The position numbers and the translations under genes are program-made. Below, one piece after another: positions 34,463 to 46,008 of a stretch of DNA of 64,000 nucleotides; the stretch's first letter is position 1, and each line of letters begins with the position of its first letter. The notes under the pieces were generated by a model, which saw only the letters and a program-made list of their open reading frames with translations, did no database searches and was not told the DNA's origin. This DNA comes from Leptoclinus maculatus (taxonomy: Eukaryota > Chordata > Actinopteri > Perciformes > Stichaeidae), in assembly GCA_032191485.1 (NCBI GenBank), contig JAVDOI010000040.1, positions 350,001-414,000 on the forward strand. The letters run 5' to 3'.

Positions 34463-34736
34463 GCTTGTTAGCTCGTTAGTTAGCACGTCTGCTAACGGCA
34501 GCGTTCTGAGACAGCTGTAGCTTTATGATTACAGACATGTAAACACACAGAATAAATAATGGCCATCAGTGAGAAACTGAGTTGTGTTGTGAGAACAAGT
34601 GAACAGCTGGGCAGGTGTCTTGAGAGATAGAGGCAGATTACCCCTAGCTTGTTAGCTCGTTAGTTAGCACGTCTGCTAACGGCAGCGTTCTGAGACAGCT
34701 GTAGCTTTATGATTACAGACATGTAAACACACAGTT
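34463..34736 (+). repeat. 90-bp direct repeat in the piggyBac left end
   Basis: 34463-34552 and 34647-34736 are near-identical (TAGCTTGTTAGCTCG to ACATGTAAACACACAG) and 184 bp apart. Such subterminal repeats often lie at transposase binding regions; a role here is inference. Confidence 0.8.
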
Positions 34737-34920
34737 AGTGGAGTCTGCGTGACTCACACAGCGAGCTATGATACTTATGCATGCTTATGCTTACACCTCG
34801 TCCAGAACTACCGGTGAGTTGTTTACATCAGCGGAGCAGCGGACGTGTTTGACGACATCTGATTTACATTTCTTTTGTTTACATTTACATGTGTGACTCA
34901 CTAACCCCCCATCACCGTAC

Positions 34921-34928
34921 GTATAAAT
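34921..34928 (+). promoter_or_regulatory. TATA-like element of the piggyBac transposase gene
   Basis: GTATAAAT lies about 65 bp before the first ATG (34986). This is the expected place for a Pol II core promoter of the transposase gene. Confidence 0.55.
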
Positions 34929-34985
34929 CAGTCAACATTACACTCAGGAGGAGTCACACTCAGCGAGAAGCAGACACGACACGAC

Positions 34986-37301
34986 ATGGCGAAGAAGATG
35001 CAGAAGATGTATTCCACGGAGGCGGCAGTCTGCTATGTAATGCATAGCAGCAGCGAGGATGACGGCGGAGCTTCAGGGATTGAGGGATTCGATTCTTTCG
35101 ACGAAGAAGATTATCGGAACAACCGAGATCCATTTGAAGATGGGTAAGTTCATTGTCTGTTACTGAAGTTGAATACATGGACACGTGTTTCCAAAATCCC
35201 GTTGAGACATGACTTGAGTCCTTGTTGAGCGTTTTGTTGTTGTTAGCTTGTAGCGTGTAGCTACGTGCTAACGGCAGCAGTCTGAGACGGCAGCGGTCTG
35301 AGACAGCTCTAGCTTTATGATTGACTTGATGATGTAAACGCACCGTTAGTCGAGTATACTGAAGGGAAAGGCATGGACATGTTTTTCCAAATCCTTGTGA
35401 TGCATAAATCGTTGTAGCGTGTAGCTCCTTCATTAGCTCGCTCGTGTAGCTTGTTAGCTCGCCCCCCTGGGGATGAATTGTTTGTGTGTGTGTGGAGGAA
35501 GAAAGGACAAAGGGAGTGAGAACTTTACTTAGTATTGACTGTTCAATGTTTTTTTTACAGAGCGAATTCACAGCTGCCAGGTCGGCCAGCAAAGAGGCCC
35601 CGTGCCACCCGAGCTCAACGACCTCCGCCATCATCACCAGCCCGGCCAGCAAAGAGGCGACGTGCCACCCGAGCTCAACGACCTCCGCCATCATCACCAG
35701 CCCGGCCAGCAAAGAAGTCCCGTACCACCCGAGGTCCGCCACCAGCACCCCATGCACCAGCGCACCCACCTCCGCTGTCTTGGAAGACAGAGAAAGAACC
35801 GGACACTGCTCCCCCTGTCTCCAGGTTTCAACCAGCTCGGACACCAGGGCCACAGCTCAGCTCCACCGCCACCTATACACCCCTCGACCTCTTCAAACTT
35901 TTCTTCGATGTACAAACAGTACAAACACTGTGTCGAAACACCAACAGGCAGGCTGCTAAAAGACTGGCAGAAGGAAAGAAATACACCTGGACCGACTTGG
36001 ACGTCGGCTTTTTCTACAAGTACATTGGCTTGCTCCTGTACATGGCCATGGTGAAACTGGACAGTATTACGGATTACTGGAGGCAGAATCACTTTTATTC
36101 CTTGTGTAATCCATCACGCATCATGCCACGGGAGAGATACCGCACAATATCCTGGAACCTCCATCTTAGTGACCCTGATGAGGATGTCCAGAATGACAAT
36201 AAAAAGGGCACAGCTGACCACGACAAACTCTTTCGACTCAAACCCCTGATGGACACCATCAAGACCGCCTGTAAGTCATTTTACCATCTCCACATCCACC
36301 TGGCTGTGGATGAAAGAATGGTCGCCACCAAGGCTAAAACTGGGATGACCCAGTACATGAAGGACAAACCGACAAAGTGGGGATTCTTGGCTGACTCAAG
36401 AAATGGATACACAGTGGACTTTTCGATCTACACCGGCAAAAGCGCCATCCCCTCCGGACAGGGCCTGTCTTATGATGCTGTGATGGCCCTAGTGAAAGCA
36501 GGTTATCTTGGGACAGGCTACCACATCTATATGGACAATTTTTACACAAGCCCCAAGCTCTTCAGGGCTCTCCACGCATGTAGATTTGCTGCCTGTGGGA
36601 CTTACAGGGAGTACCGCAAGGAGTGCCCTCGGACAGACGTCAACGCCCTCACCAAAAAGTCAGCGAGAGGCTCCATAAGATGGATCCGCGATGACCCGAT
36701 CGTCTTTGTAAAATGGATGGACACGAGGGAGGTATCTGTCTGCTCTACAATTCACACAGCATACTCTGGGGAAACTGTGCCGAGGAAGGTGAAGCACAAA
36801 GATGGCTCCTGGTCAAGGTCATCAGTCCCCTGTCCCACACCAGTTGCAGAGTACAATAAACACATGGGTGGAGTTGATCTATCAGACCAGCTCATACAAT
36901 ACTACTCTGCACAGCACAAAACAATGCGCTGGTACAGGACCCTTTTTTATCATTTTCTGGACATTGCCACCACCAACAGTTATATCATTCACAAAGAACT
37001 CTGCCTGGCCCAGCAAACAAAACCCATGACACACAAAGCTTTCGTGGAGGAGCTGAGTGCTGAGCTCTGTGGCATGCCTCTCCGCACGGCTCCTGCCCGG
37101 GCACCTGAAGGTCATATTCCTGTGGCCATCGCTGCCAAAAGTGCAGAAGGCCCCACCTTGAAAGCCACCAAGGGTCGCAGGGCATGCGAAAATTGCCAAA
37201 GCCAAGGCCAGAGAAAGGACACACCCTGGAAATGCCAGCAGTGTGATGTTGCCCTCTGCATGCAGCTGGACCGAAACTGTTTTGCAGCATGGCATGCATA
37301 A
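34986..37301 (+). CDS. piggyBac transposase, two exons, predicted 632 residues
   Basis: Exon 1 is 34986-35143 (MAKKMQKMYST..., acidic, ends at GG|GTAAGT). Exon 2 is 35561-37301 (after TTTTTTTACAG). The join is in phase and gives a single open frame. The protein has an acidic N-terminus, then three 20-residue basic repeats (PAKRPRATRAQRPPPSS type, 35582-35760). The DDE domain follows with LAVDERM (Asp about 303), YMDNFYTS (Asp about 378) and GGVDLSDQ (Asp about 492), which match the three catalytic Asp blocks of piggyBac enzymes. The C-terminus (about 588-625) is a Cys-rich zinc-binding domain (CENCQ...CQQCD...C). It would cut and paste DNA at TTAA sites in the nucleus. Length is slightly above the 594 residues of the moth enzyme. 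No stop or frameshift is seen. Because the flanking right TTAA is lost, this copy may encode an enzyme without being able to move cleanly. Confidence 0.93.
35582..35760 (+). repeat. Coding minisatellite, three 60-bp units in the transposase gene
   Basis: Units start near 35582, 35642 and 35702 (CGGCCAGCAAAGAGG). They encode a Pro/Arg-rich 20-residue repeat and keep the frame. Confidence 0.9.
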
Positions 37302-38303
37302 GACTGCCTTGTTGTCTTGAAAGACAATGTTGTAAATAGTGTGTTTATTTCTGTTTTGATTTTTATATTTAGTAAATAGATTTGGTTTGAAAACAAAAAC
37401 TGTTGTAATGTTAATTTTTCATTTGCACACATCCCATGAAGCTTGTAGTATGAAGTCATTACTCAGTCCCATTTTATCTCAGTCCCTCTAAAGTGAAGTG
37501 AAGTGACAGTGACCGTACTAGTGGTGAGAGTAAAGTGACGGTAAAGTGACAGTCCCTCTAGTCCTCTAGTGGTGAGTGTAAATCACACCTACTCAAAATA
37601 CGATATTACAAAATTTGGTTTTAGACATTTATCTACTATTTCATTCATATATTCCACTACTTGTGTGAACCTAAGACTTTGGTAAACCAATTTCAAGCAC
37701 CAAAACAGTTCGTGCACATGAGTAAAGTAGAGATTTGAAGAATTAAAAAAAAATTAGACTTCCAACCTTTCAGCTTTAGGGCCAAATTGCACAGTGCACA
37801 GTGCCTTAGGACAATTGGCGCCTCATTATATAGATAGCTGAGATTGTTCTGCACATTTTGATATAAGACATGTATATGTAGCATGTATGAAAGTGCCTTA
37901 AAAGGTGAGTTTAAGAAAACATAAAAAAAACGAGAAAATGGCCCCGATCCCAAAGGATTGAGGTTGACGCTGGTTTGGTTTCATAACATAACGTGAACGT
38001 TCCACGTGGTTTTGTGTTCATTTTCATGTGACTTCTATCAGTGTCTGTGGCCCGTTGCAATTTTCAGCACTTTCATCCTTTATTTTACCGAAATCCGTCA
38101 AATTCATCACATATTTTAGACATGACAGTACTTGTGAAAATACTTGAGCAAGTTTGAATGTTTTTTTCTTTTAATTTATTTACCCTTTAACCCTCCAAAT
38201 GTGTCATATTGCAACCATTTCTAAGTGTTTTACTTTTACTGCTTTTTGTGAATGTTTCAACTTTTTAGATATTATGGCTTGAATGTTTTTTAATTTGAGT
38301 AGT

Positions 38304-38685
38304 TGTCATAACCTGGCTCTTAGGCTATGACAAATACAGAAAAGAGAAAGTGAATGATGGTAAAGTAATGTATTTATTTTAAATAAGTAAAGAAAGAGTT
38401 ACCATTATGAAGTGTGTCAGTCCGTAACATCAGTAATGTAAATGTAAATGCATGTGGGATGAAGTGTGGGATGTTGTCAGCGAAACAAAAGATGAAAAAA
38501 CCTAAATATAACTGGGCAGCCACTGGCAGTTATCACACAAGAGAAAGGCTGCCTTGAGCAACACTGGAGCAGGGCTTTTATGCCCTAGCAGCTCCTGGAC
38601 CAGGTGATCTGCATCAGGCAATCTGCCCCTTCAGAGACAAAGGGACAAAAGCATACTTTACAGTGGTTAGACAGGGGCCGTCACA
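38304..38685 (-). mobile_element. Solo LTR (family 1) in arm B
   Basis: The same insertion as 16273-16654, in opposite orientation and with the same 382-bp length, flanked by TAGT on both sides (38300-38303 and 38686-38689). Confidence 0.82.
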
Positions 38686-38689
38686 TAGT

Positions 38690-39310
38690 TTAACCTTTAA
38701 TCTGCAAAATGTGTCATATTTCAACCATATTTGAGTGTTTGACTTTTACTTGCTTTTTGTGAATTTCACATACACGTATAATGGTGAATAAAACCTTCAG
38801 GCAGTTTTATCTTTTTAGATGTTATGGCTTGAATGTTGAATGTTTTTTAATTTGATTAGTTTACCCTTTAATCTGCAAAATGTGTCATATTTCAACCATA
38901 TTTAAGTGTTTTACTTTTACTGCTTTTCGTGAATGTCACACATATTGGTGATGCATGTCACATATATTGGTGAATAAAACCTTCAGGCAGTTTAAACTTA
39001 GATATTATAGCTTGACAGTGAATGTTTTTAAATTGAATTAGTTTACCCTTTAATCTGCAAAATGTGTCATATTTCAACCATATTTAAGTGTTTTACTTTT
39101 ACTGCTTTTCGTGAATGTCACTATTGGTGAATGAAACCTTCAGGCAGTTTTATCTTTTTAGATGTTATGGCTTGAATGTTGAATGCTTTTTAAATTTGAT
39201 TAGTTTACCCTTTAATCTGCAAAATATGTCATATTTCAACCATATTTAAGTGTTTTATTTGTATTGCTTTTCGTGAATGTCACTATTGGTGAATAATACC
39301 TTCAGGGCTA
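38690..39310 (-). repeat. 170-bp tandem repeat in arm B, about four units
   Basis: Inverted match to 15000-16272 but with about half the number of units. A partly decayed unit lies on the other side of the solo LTR (about 38150-38300). Confidence 0.9.
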
Positions 39311-40089
39311 TGGATGGCTGTAATATTAACGGTAATATTAGATCATTTTGGGAGCATTTATTTCAACAAGTAAGGTTAACGTTAACGTTAGCTGAGTGTT
39401 AACTTGCTCAACATTTTCTCTGGGGTCCACTTTAATACGTGTGTTTGCATGTGCTGTGTTGTAAGGTGGCTGACCATAAGCTAACGTTACGTTAGCTTTT
39501 CAAAATGGTGTTTGATTAGGTTGCACAGGAGTTATTTATTACATTTATAGCAGTAACTTAGCTAGCTTCTCAAGGCACAAGGTCATTAGTTGGTTATAGC
39601 AGAGGCTGGTTAACGTTTTGCAAAGAGGAAAAACATTCTTGTGAAGTGTGTGAAATGATAATAAAGTTTCTACAATCTCAGTGTAGACTACGGATTTTAC
39701 ATTTTGAAACATAACCCTACTACATAATTTTATATTTTATTCTGATTGTAACACGAGGAACGAGGAAGAAATCTAGATTTATTCATTATACTGTGAGGTT
39801 TATGTAGAATAAAAATCATAATTTAGAGTAGTGGATAGCAGGTTCCTGTCACAGCTCTGCCCCTTTTCTCCTGTCACTCTATCTCTCACTCACCTAATCA
39901 GCTCATTCACTCTCACCTACTCACTCTGCTGTACGTACCATTTAAACCTCAGTCTCACACACACTCACTGCCAGATCCTTCTCCGCGTTACGCTAACAGA
40001 CGGCAGTGCTATTTAGATAAACAATACATTATTAAACTATTTACAGAAAATGTGTGTGTCCTTTTATTTTTATTTTTTGAGCTGAGTGC
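39311..40089 (-). other. Non-coding part of arm B
   Basis: Matches 14220-15000 in reverse. It contains GTTAACGTTAACGTTAGC-like short palindromes. No gene is supported. Confidence 0.7.
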
Positions 40090-40909
40090 TGTTGAGGCAT
40101 ATGAATATATCGTCAAGCTACAGGAGCCCAGCAAATGGCCTGGTTCTCTATTTACTTCTTACTGCGCCAAAAATAAGTTCGCTGAATTCAGGTTTCAAAA
40201 TAAAACATGTATTTAATAACAAATGCAATCTGAATTAACTATCGATAGTAAAATGCTCTCGAGAACAGCTTTCACACACACTCCAAACAGGAAGCTTGTT
40301 ACCTGAAGGACGAAATGTAAGGAAGAGACTGAAATAATCATTTGAATCTCCTTTCATAGTCCGTAAAATATCTGTCTCAAATTCTATTGGCCCAAATCCA
40401 GCTGACTCCTCCTAGCCTTAGTCAGCTGACTCCCTCGTCGTCTCCTATTGGTCTCCGTCTGTAGCTCCTCCTTCTTGGGTTCCTCTTGGGTCCTCGCTCT
40501 AATCCTGGTGTCCTCTGTTAAAGCCCGACTCAAAATCCTGTCTATCCCTATCGACTATTCTTACAGATTAATACATTCATTAATAATACATCCAATAATT
40601 GTCTCTTATGGTTCAACACTCCTATAGTAAACATATTGTAAACACACTCTACACTAGATAAGTATTCTGGTACTTCCTGATACTTTGACACTTTTTACAA
40701 GCATATGTGCGGCATTTCCACGATGCTTCCTATACTCATACTAAACATATTACATCTCATAGATAAATATATTGCAACTCTTTAACCCATCGTAACATTC
40801 TTATTATTTTGACACTTCTATTCACCATAAGAGGTGCTAATCATCATACTAAACTAATTCTAATACTAAAATCCCACTAATTCTATCTTTAATACTGAAA
40901 TCCTCCACA
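40090..40909 (-). mobile_element. LTR (family 3), 820 bp
   Basis: The plus strand reads TGTTGAGGCATATG...CCTCCACA. Near-identical LTR sequence occurs at 43878-44183 (partial) and 45279-46008 (solo). It lacks an 8-bp CATGTGCG present in the other two. Confidence 0.88.
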
Positions 40910-40979
40910 AATCCCCCCTAACACACTCTTCAGAGTGTGTTAATCAACCTACTGGAAAACAATCCCTCACTAATGGACC

Positions 40980-41850
40980 TTTATGGTCCAAGGGTGAGTT
41001 TCCTCAACTAACAGTAATATCATCAGTCGTTAAAATTCATCCTCATCATCTATACCTAACCAATTTCCCTACATCTTTCTCTCACTAAGCACAGTATCAA
41101 TTAACCCCTGTAAAAGTCTACGAATAAAACGGCATCCACAGAGGACAAGGACTGTAGCTGATGTGAGCGGCTCTTGTCGTGATGCTGGTTGGTCCAGGTA
41201 GAGGACATCTTCAGGTTTCATCCTGTACAATGAGGAATAGAAGAGACAATTTCTGAGAAGCTTTGTCTGCTCACTTAACAAAAATTATATTTAATTCAAT
41301 GTATCTTTAAATCCCAATTTTACCCTATAAAAACAAAAAATCCCAAAACAAACTGACAAAACAATATACAGTCAATTTTTAAAATTTCAATATCTCACCG
41401 GATGTTTTCAGAAGTCCATCTGGACTCAATCAGGTCCTTCAGAATCCCAGTGAAGATGATCAGGAACTGTGTTGTTCAGAATGAAAGTACTACAAGCAAA
41501 TCCAAACATTTTGCACACCTGCTAAAATCATATTTAATGCCATTCTGTTCTGCAAGGCCATTAAACTAGTCTTATCTACCAGCTCATGAAGTCCCACTAT
41601 GGCATCACGAGTGAAGTTTATAAAATACTGCTGGTTATAATATATGTAATTAATCCAATCCACATCTTTATTGATTGTCGACCATCAAAAAAAATGCTGA
41701 TTCGAAACCGGCTCCTACTTGATTTCTAGCTTTAAATTCATTAGGCACCCCCCTTGGTACCCTTATGTCATCTATGTAAACTTCTCTAAAATGGATCTCT
41801 CATGGTCCAGTCCAACTTGTTGGCACCTATGGACATCATCCACAGCCAGC
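40980..41850 (-). pseudogene. Retroviral env 3' remnant, minus strand
   Basis: Nucleotide similarity to the env at 31060-31730 is visible, for example around GCTTTAAATTCATTAGGCAC and GTCGACCA. Many stops and indels are present, and no open frame over about 70 residues remains. Non-functional. Confidence 0.75.
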
Positions 41851-43877
41851 TACCTGGTAATACAATAGGAGACTGCTTTCTCCTGTCAGCAGCTGCCTCT
41901 GTGTTCATCACCTGTGAAAATAAAACTTAAAACATGTTAGTTAACGTCTTTGTATCTTATTGGTCAGCACCAAACAATTGAAAGTCTAAATGTTAAATCA
42001 AAATTAATTAAAATTGTGAACTAAAGTTAAAATAAAAAATTACAAATGTCGGATCAAAATAAACAACTGTAGGATACCAATTGAATTAAAACTGGAGGTT
42101 AAAATATTGGATCAAACTAAACTTACTAAACTAAAGTTGAACTGTTGAATTGAAACTAAAATGAATAATTTAAGTTACAATTAATATTACCAATGGCTAT
42201 TAAAATACTGAATCAAAACTAAGAGCAACAATCTAAGTAAATGCAAATTAAAATATAGAGTCCAAAACAATGATATCACAAGTTTATCACCAAAAACTCA
42301 CCTTATTGTAATTTATCTATCAATCTACTAGATGACTAAGTATTTGGTAGTCCTAAAGTAATTACTCCTTCAAATAATAGGTGGTGAAACGTTCTGTAGT
42401 TCTATAATTATTTCACCTCTAGGTTTTCTGGGTAGTGGAGTTTACTGTAATTATCATGCAATTACACCCCCAACCGCTAGATGTCGAAGTTATCTTCTTC
42501 TTCTTCTATGGTGTTTTCCTCAAAAAACTGGCGCGAAAACGAACAAAGAAGCTAATGCTATTAGCGGCTATTGTTTTTAGCTTGAGCTACACGGTCAAAA
42601 CGTATCTTCAGCACACACAAAGCACCGTAGTCTCAACTCTTACAATATGCCACATTCACACACCTTCTCAAACTAGTCCTGGCCGTGGCTTCTCACCACC
42701 ATACCGGATATTATAATCAATAGTCTCCTCTTTCACGATCTAAGGTAGCACCAGAGCTGCAATCAGCCTCCAGCTTACCATATCATTCACACAACACAAT
42801 GCTATCTTAGCACTGCACAATGCAACGACTAAATACACAGTTTCATGTATTGTTTCCCCTTTAGGTTTTATCATAACGTAGCAGCCAGTCTCTTCGATTT
42901 AAGTAGTTTAATGCCTGTTTACCAGACCCAAAAAACGAGCAAGACAGTTCGCAGTTCGCCAAGCTCACACAGGGCCCACGAAGCCTTAACTACGCTTTCC
43001 AGTTCGCCATAGCTTACAAACTCTCTGCTACTCTTCTAAGAGATCAACCCCACGTTAGCCACCCCTAATTGTCTAAGATACACAGTTAGTACCATGCACT
43101 ATTTCCCCTCATTACAATTAACTTAACGCAGCGGCCAGCCTCTGCAGCAGTTTAAGCGTATGTTCACTGGACCTGAACCACGTGCACGTCCATGCATCAT
43201 AAATTCAGTATCGTCCAATTACACACCCTGTCCTACCCGAGATCTTGGCCCTCGAAACTATAATTTATTCCCTCCCGCACTAGAGTCATCAGTTCTCCAG
43301 ACCCGAAACTGCCAATGCAAGACCTGAGGGGACCGTCGCCTTGTCCTCACGTTACCCTGCCTCTTAGCTTCAGTTCGCCCGAAGAACCAAAGCCCAGAAC
43401 TTCGACCGCTCTCACGCTTCTTTCTAGCTGCTTAGTTCCAATAGCTAATACTATAGCGTGATCAATGCTACTACATATAATTCAACATCCCCCTCTCTCG
43501 GGGTTACCTGCACATCAGGCCTCACCGGTAGGATTTCGCAACAAAGAACAACGTGTAATCAAAGCACACATATGTTCCTAATTCAGCTTGCAGATGCTAT
43601 TCATACAGAGTTACAACCACTTTAAAGTTAAATCAATACAGTTACCAGTTGGCTGCGATCTCCTCCTCTGTCCAGCTTCCAGTAACGTCAATCATGCAGA
43701 CACTTTCGCCTAAGGTTTCCTATAGTCTACCTAAACAGATTTTTATTAAAACGGCTCTGCTCACCTTTTGTTTGTGAGATCTCCGAAAGTGTCTACCCAT
43801 CTCACGTCATGTCAGCCTTCTCAGAGTCGAATATTCAAAGCCCCTAATGTCCCTTTGTCCCTTCGTGGTTTCCAAAT
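41851..43877 (-). other. Non-coding internal part of the deleted provirus
   Basis: No gag, protease, RT or integrase motif is visible in any frame. A short A/T-rich repetitive part lies at 41940-42330. The origin of this sequence is not clear; it may be a long leader or a foreign insert. Confidence 0.5.
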
Positions 43878-44183
43878 TGTTGAGGCATATGAATATATCG
43901 TCAAGCTACAGGAGCCCAGCAAATGGCCTGGTTCTCTATTTACTTCTTACTGCGCATGTGCGCCAAAAATAAGTTCGCTGAATTCAGGTTTCAAAATAAA
44001 ACATGTATTTAATAACAAATGCAATCTGAATTAACTATCGATAGTAAAATGCTCTCGAGAACAGCTTTCACACACACTCCAAACAGGAAGCTTGTTACCT
44101 GAAGGACGAAATGTAAGGAAGAGACTGAAATAATCATTTGAATCTCCTTTCATAGTCCGTAAAATATCTGTCTCAAATTCTAT
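43878..44183 (-). mobile_element. Truncated LTR (family 3)
   Basis: Matches the first 300 bp (plus-strand order) of 40090-40909 and then stops, joining arm sequence at about 44187. Confidence 0.85.
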
Positions 44184-44451
44184 ATTTTATAGGGTAAATC
44201 TTACATTTCCTACATCCTCTTCTGGAGGAGGAGACACTGAGAATAGCATAGATTTTAACGTTATTAAAAAAATTATAAAAAAAACAATATGCTTTAAAAA
44301 AATTTAATTTTTTAACTTTTCATAATTTTGTCAATGTGATGAGAAAATGTGCCTGCAGGGGAGGCTGACAACTTCTATAAAGAATCTGAAGTATGTGTTA
44401 CTGCAAGTTAATAAACACGTTTGCTGACATTTGTTTTGCTGCTGTTAATGC

Positions 44452-44690
44452 AATGAGTCGAGTAGAACAGAGCAAAGTTAAGTTTTAATGTCCCTGAGGG
44501 GAATTTTGTCTTGCAGACTACACATGAACATAAGTACAAAGGTAGGACACATCACCTCTATGAAAGGATGAAGTGTTCCTTCATGTTTCATTAGTTAATT
44601 CGTCCCTTGTGCATTTAGTCTGTGCGTTCTCTCTTTCAGTGGTCAGGTTGTTGTTTGTTGAACATCACAATGGAAGGTATCAGAATAATG
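44452..44690 (+). other. Junction zone between arm B and the transposase-like gene
   Basis: It contains a short stretch (TTTTAATGTCCCTGAGGGGA near 44480) resembling the 3' tail of fish LINE or SINE elements. No gene. Confidence 0.5.
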
Positions 44691-45278
44691 ACAAAGTCAC
44701 ATGATATGTTTGTTATAAGTATACAGACAGCACTTGGAATCACCTGGAATCATGTGTGGCAGAGATTTATGGAATCCCTCCAGGCTGTTGCTTCCACGCA
44801 GACATTTGTAATAGGGCACATCCACAGTGTTGATGGTTGTGGTACGTGCCACCCTATACATGCTCATGTCTGGTGGATCCTGGATGCACTCCAGGTGTCG
44901 CTGCTGGCCTGCCCACATCTCATCCATGGCCTCGGTAAATACACATGCATAAAGTGTGTTATGTTCACTTTGTATGCTACACTATCTGTATTAATGTTGT
45001 AATAACTTCTTTATGAGGTCTTTTATACCAGGTGTTTTGAAGAGGCTCACTCCACTCTCATCCAGCCCAGCGGGACCTTTCAGCTCCTCAATGGTCAGGT
45101 GGATGAGCCGAAATGTCTCCTGAGCCCCGAGTGTGACCCTCCTCACGGGGTGTTTGAGCTGCTCCCTGGATATGTAGCAGCGCACAACATCCTCGTCTGA
45201 GACAGACTTCAGAGTTGCCGGGTCCTTGGCTCTGACGGCTTTGATGAGCAGCTCCAGGTCTGAGCGGTTGTAGGCCAG

Positions 45279-46008
45279 TGTTGAGGCAATAATATTAACA
45301 GGAGCCCAGCGCTGGCATGGTTTGTTGACTAGTTACTGCGCATGTGCGCCAAAAATAAGTTCGCTGAATTCAGGTTTCAAAATAAAACATGTATTTAATA
45401 ACAAATGCAATCTGAATTAACTATCGATAGTAAAATGCTCCCGAGAACAGCTTTCACACACACTCCAAACAGGAAGCTTGTTACCTGAAGGACGAAATGT
45501 GATGAAGAGATCGAAAGACCCATTTGAATCTCCTTTCATAGTCCGTAAAATATCTGTCTCAAATACTATTGGCTTAAATCCAGCTGACTCCTCCTAGCCT
45601 CAGTCAGCTGACTCCCTCGTCGTCTCCTATTGGTCTGGTCTGTTGCTCCTCCTGCTTGGGTCCCTCTTGGGTCCTCTGCTCTGATCCTGGTGTCCTCTGT
45701 AAATGCCTGACTTAAAATCCCTGTCTATCCCTATCGACTATTCTTTACAGATTAATACATATATATTCAATAATTGTCTCTTATGGTTCAACACTCCTAT
45801 AGTAAACATACTGTAAACACACTATACACTTGATAAGTATTCTGGTACTTTCAGATACTTTGACAATTTTTACAAGCATAAATGTGGCATACCACATGCT
45901 TCCTATACACATACTGTAAAGATAATACATCTCATAGATAAATATATTGCAACTCTTTAACCCATGGTAACATTCTTATTATTGTGCTTAATACTGAAAT
46001 CCTCCACA
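45279..46008 (-). mobile_element. Solo LTR (family 3) inside an exon, CCAG target duplication
   Basis: TGTTGAGGCA...CCTCCACA, 730 bp, is flanked by CCAG on both sides (45275-45278 and 46009-46012). Removing it joins the two exon halves in frame (…GAVL then AYNRSDLE…). It lacks about 80 bp near its U3 start compared with 40090-40909. Confidence 0.9.

Larger units (their letters stand above)
34182..37955 (+). mobile_element. piggyBac-type DNA transposon, about 3.8 kb, apparently complete gene
   Basis: The left end is TTAA (34182-34185). The element carries a two-exon transposase gene. The corresponding site in arm A (near 17008-17012) contains an unfilled TTAA, so insertion happened after the arms were duplicated. 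The right end joins flanking GATTGAGG without a TTAA. The left subterminal region has a 90-bp direct repeat (34463-34552 and 34647-34736). The ends match the shorter element at 25995-27085. Confidence 0.9.
40090..44183 (-). mobile_element. Deleted endogenous provirus (family 3 LTRs), minus strand
   Basis: A complete 3' LTR (40090-40909), a hairpin and polypurine tract (40910-40941), an env remnant (about 40980-41850), about 2 kb of non-coding internal sequence, and a truncated 5' LTR (43878-44183). gag and pol are absent. Its LTR shares the first part of U3 with the family 2 LTR but has a different U5 half. It replaces the arm segment that in arm A is 13617-14220. Confidence 0.85.
31787..44451 (-). 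repeat. Arm B of the large inverted repeat
   Basis: Inverted counterpart of 13340-19197, expanded to 12.7 kb by a piggyBac (34182-37955) and a deleted provirus (40090-44183). The 170-bp tandem repeat is reduced to about four units. The 12.6 kb between the arms (19198-31786) contains the 5S array and one snRNA unit. Confidence 0.93.

Noticed and set aside
34960..35853. 297-residue minus-strand frame opposite the piggyBac gene
   Set aside because: It crosses the intron and repeats antisense to the transposase, with no recognisable domain.
42435..42716. 93-residue frame in the deleted provirus
   Set aside because: Low-complexity start (Phe-rich from a TTC repeat), no domain, no homologue in the window.
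43845..43880. Primer-binding site next to the truncated LTR of the deleted provirus
   Set aside because: A TGG triplet follows the LTR end on the minus strand, but I could not match the next bases to a tRNA 3' end with confidence.
13340..44451. Arms as terminal inverted repeats of one giant transposon
   Set aside because: The outer ends show no target duplication or known terminal motif, and the inner ends coincide with an older LTR edge. A segmental inverted duplication is simpler.
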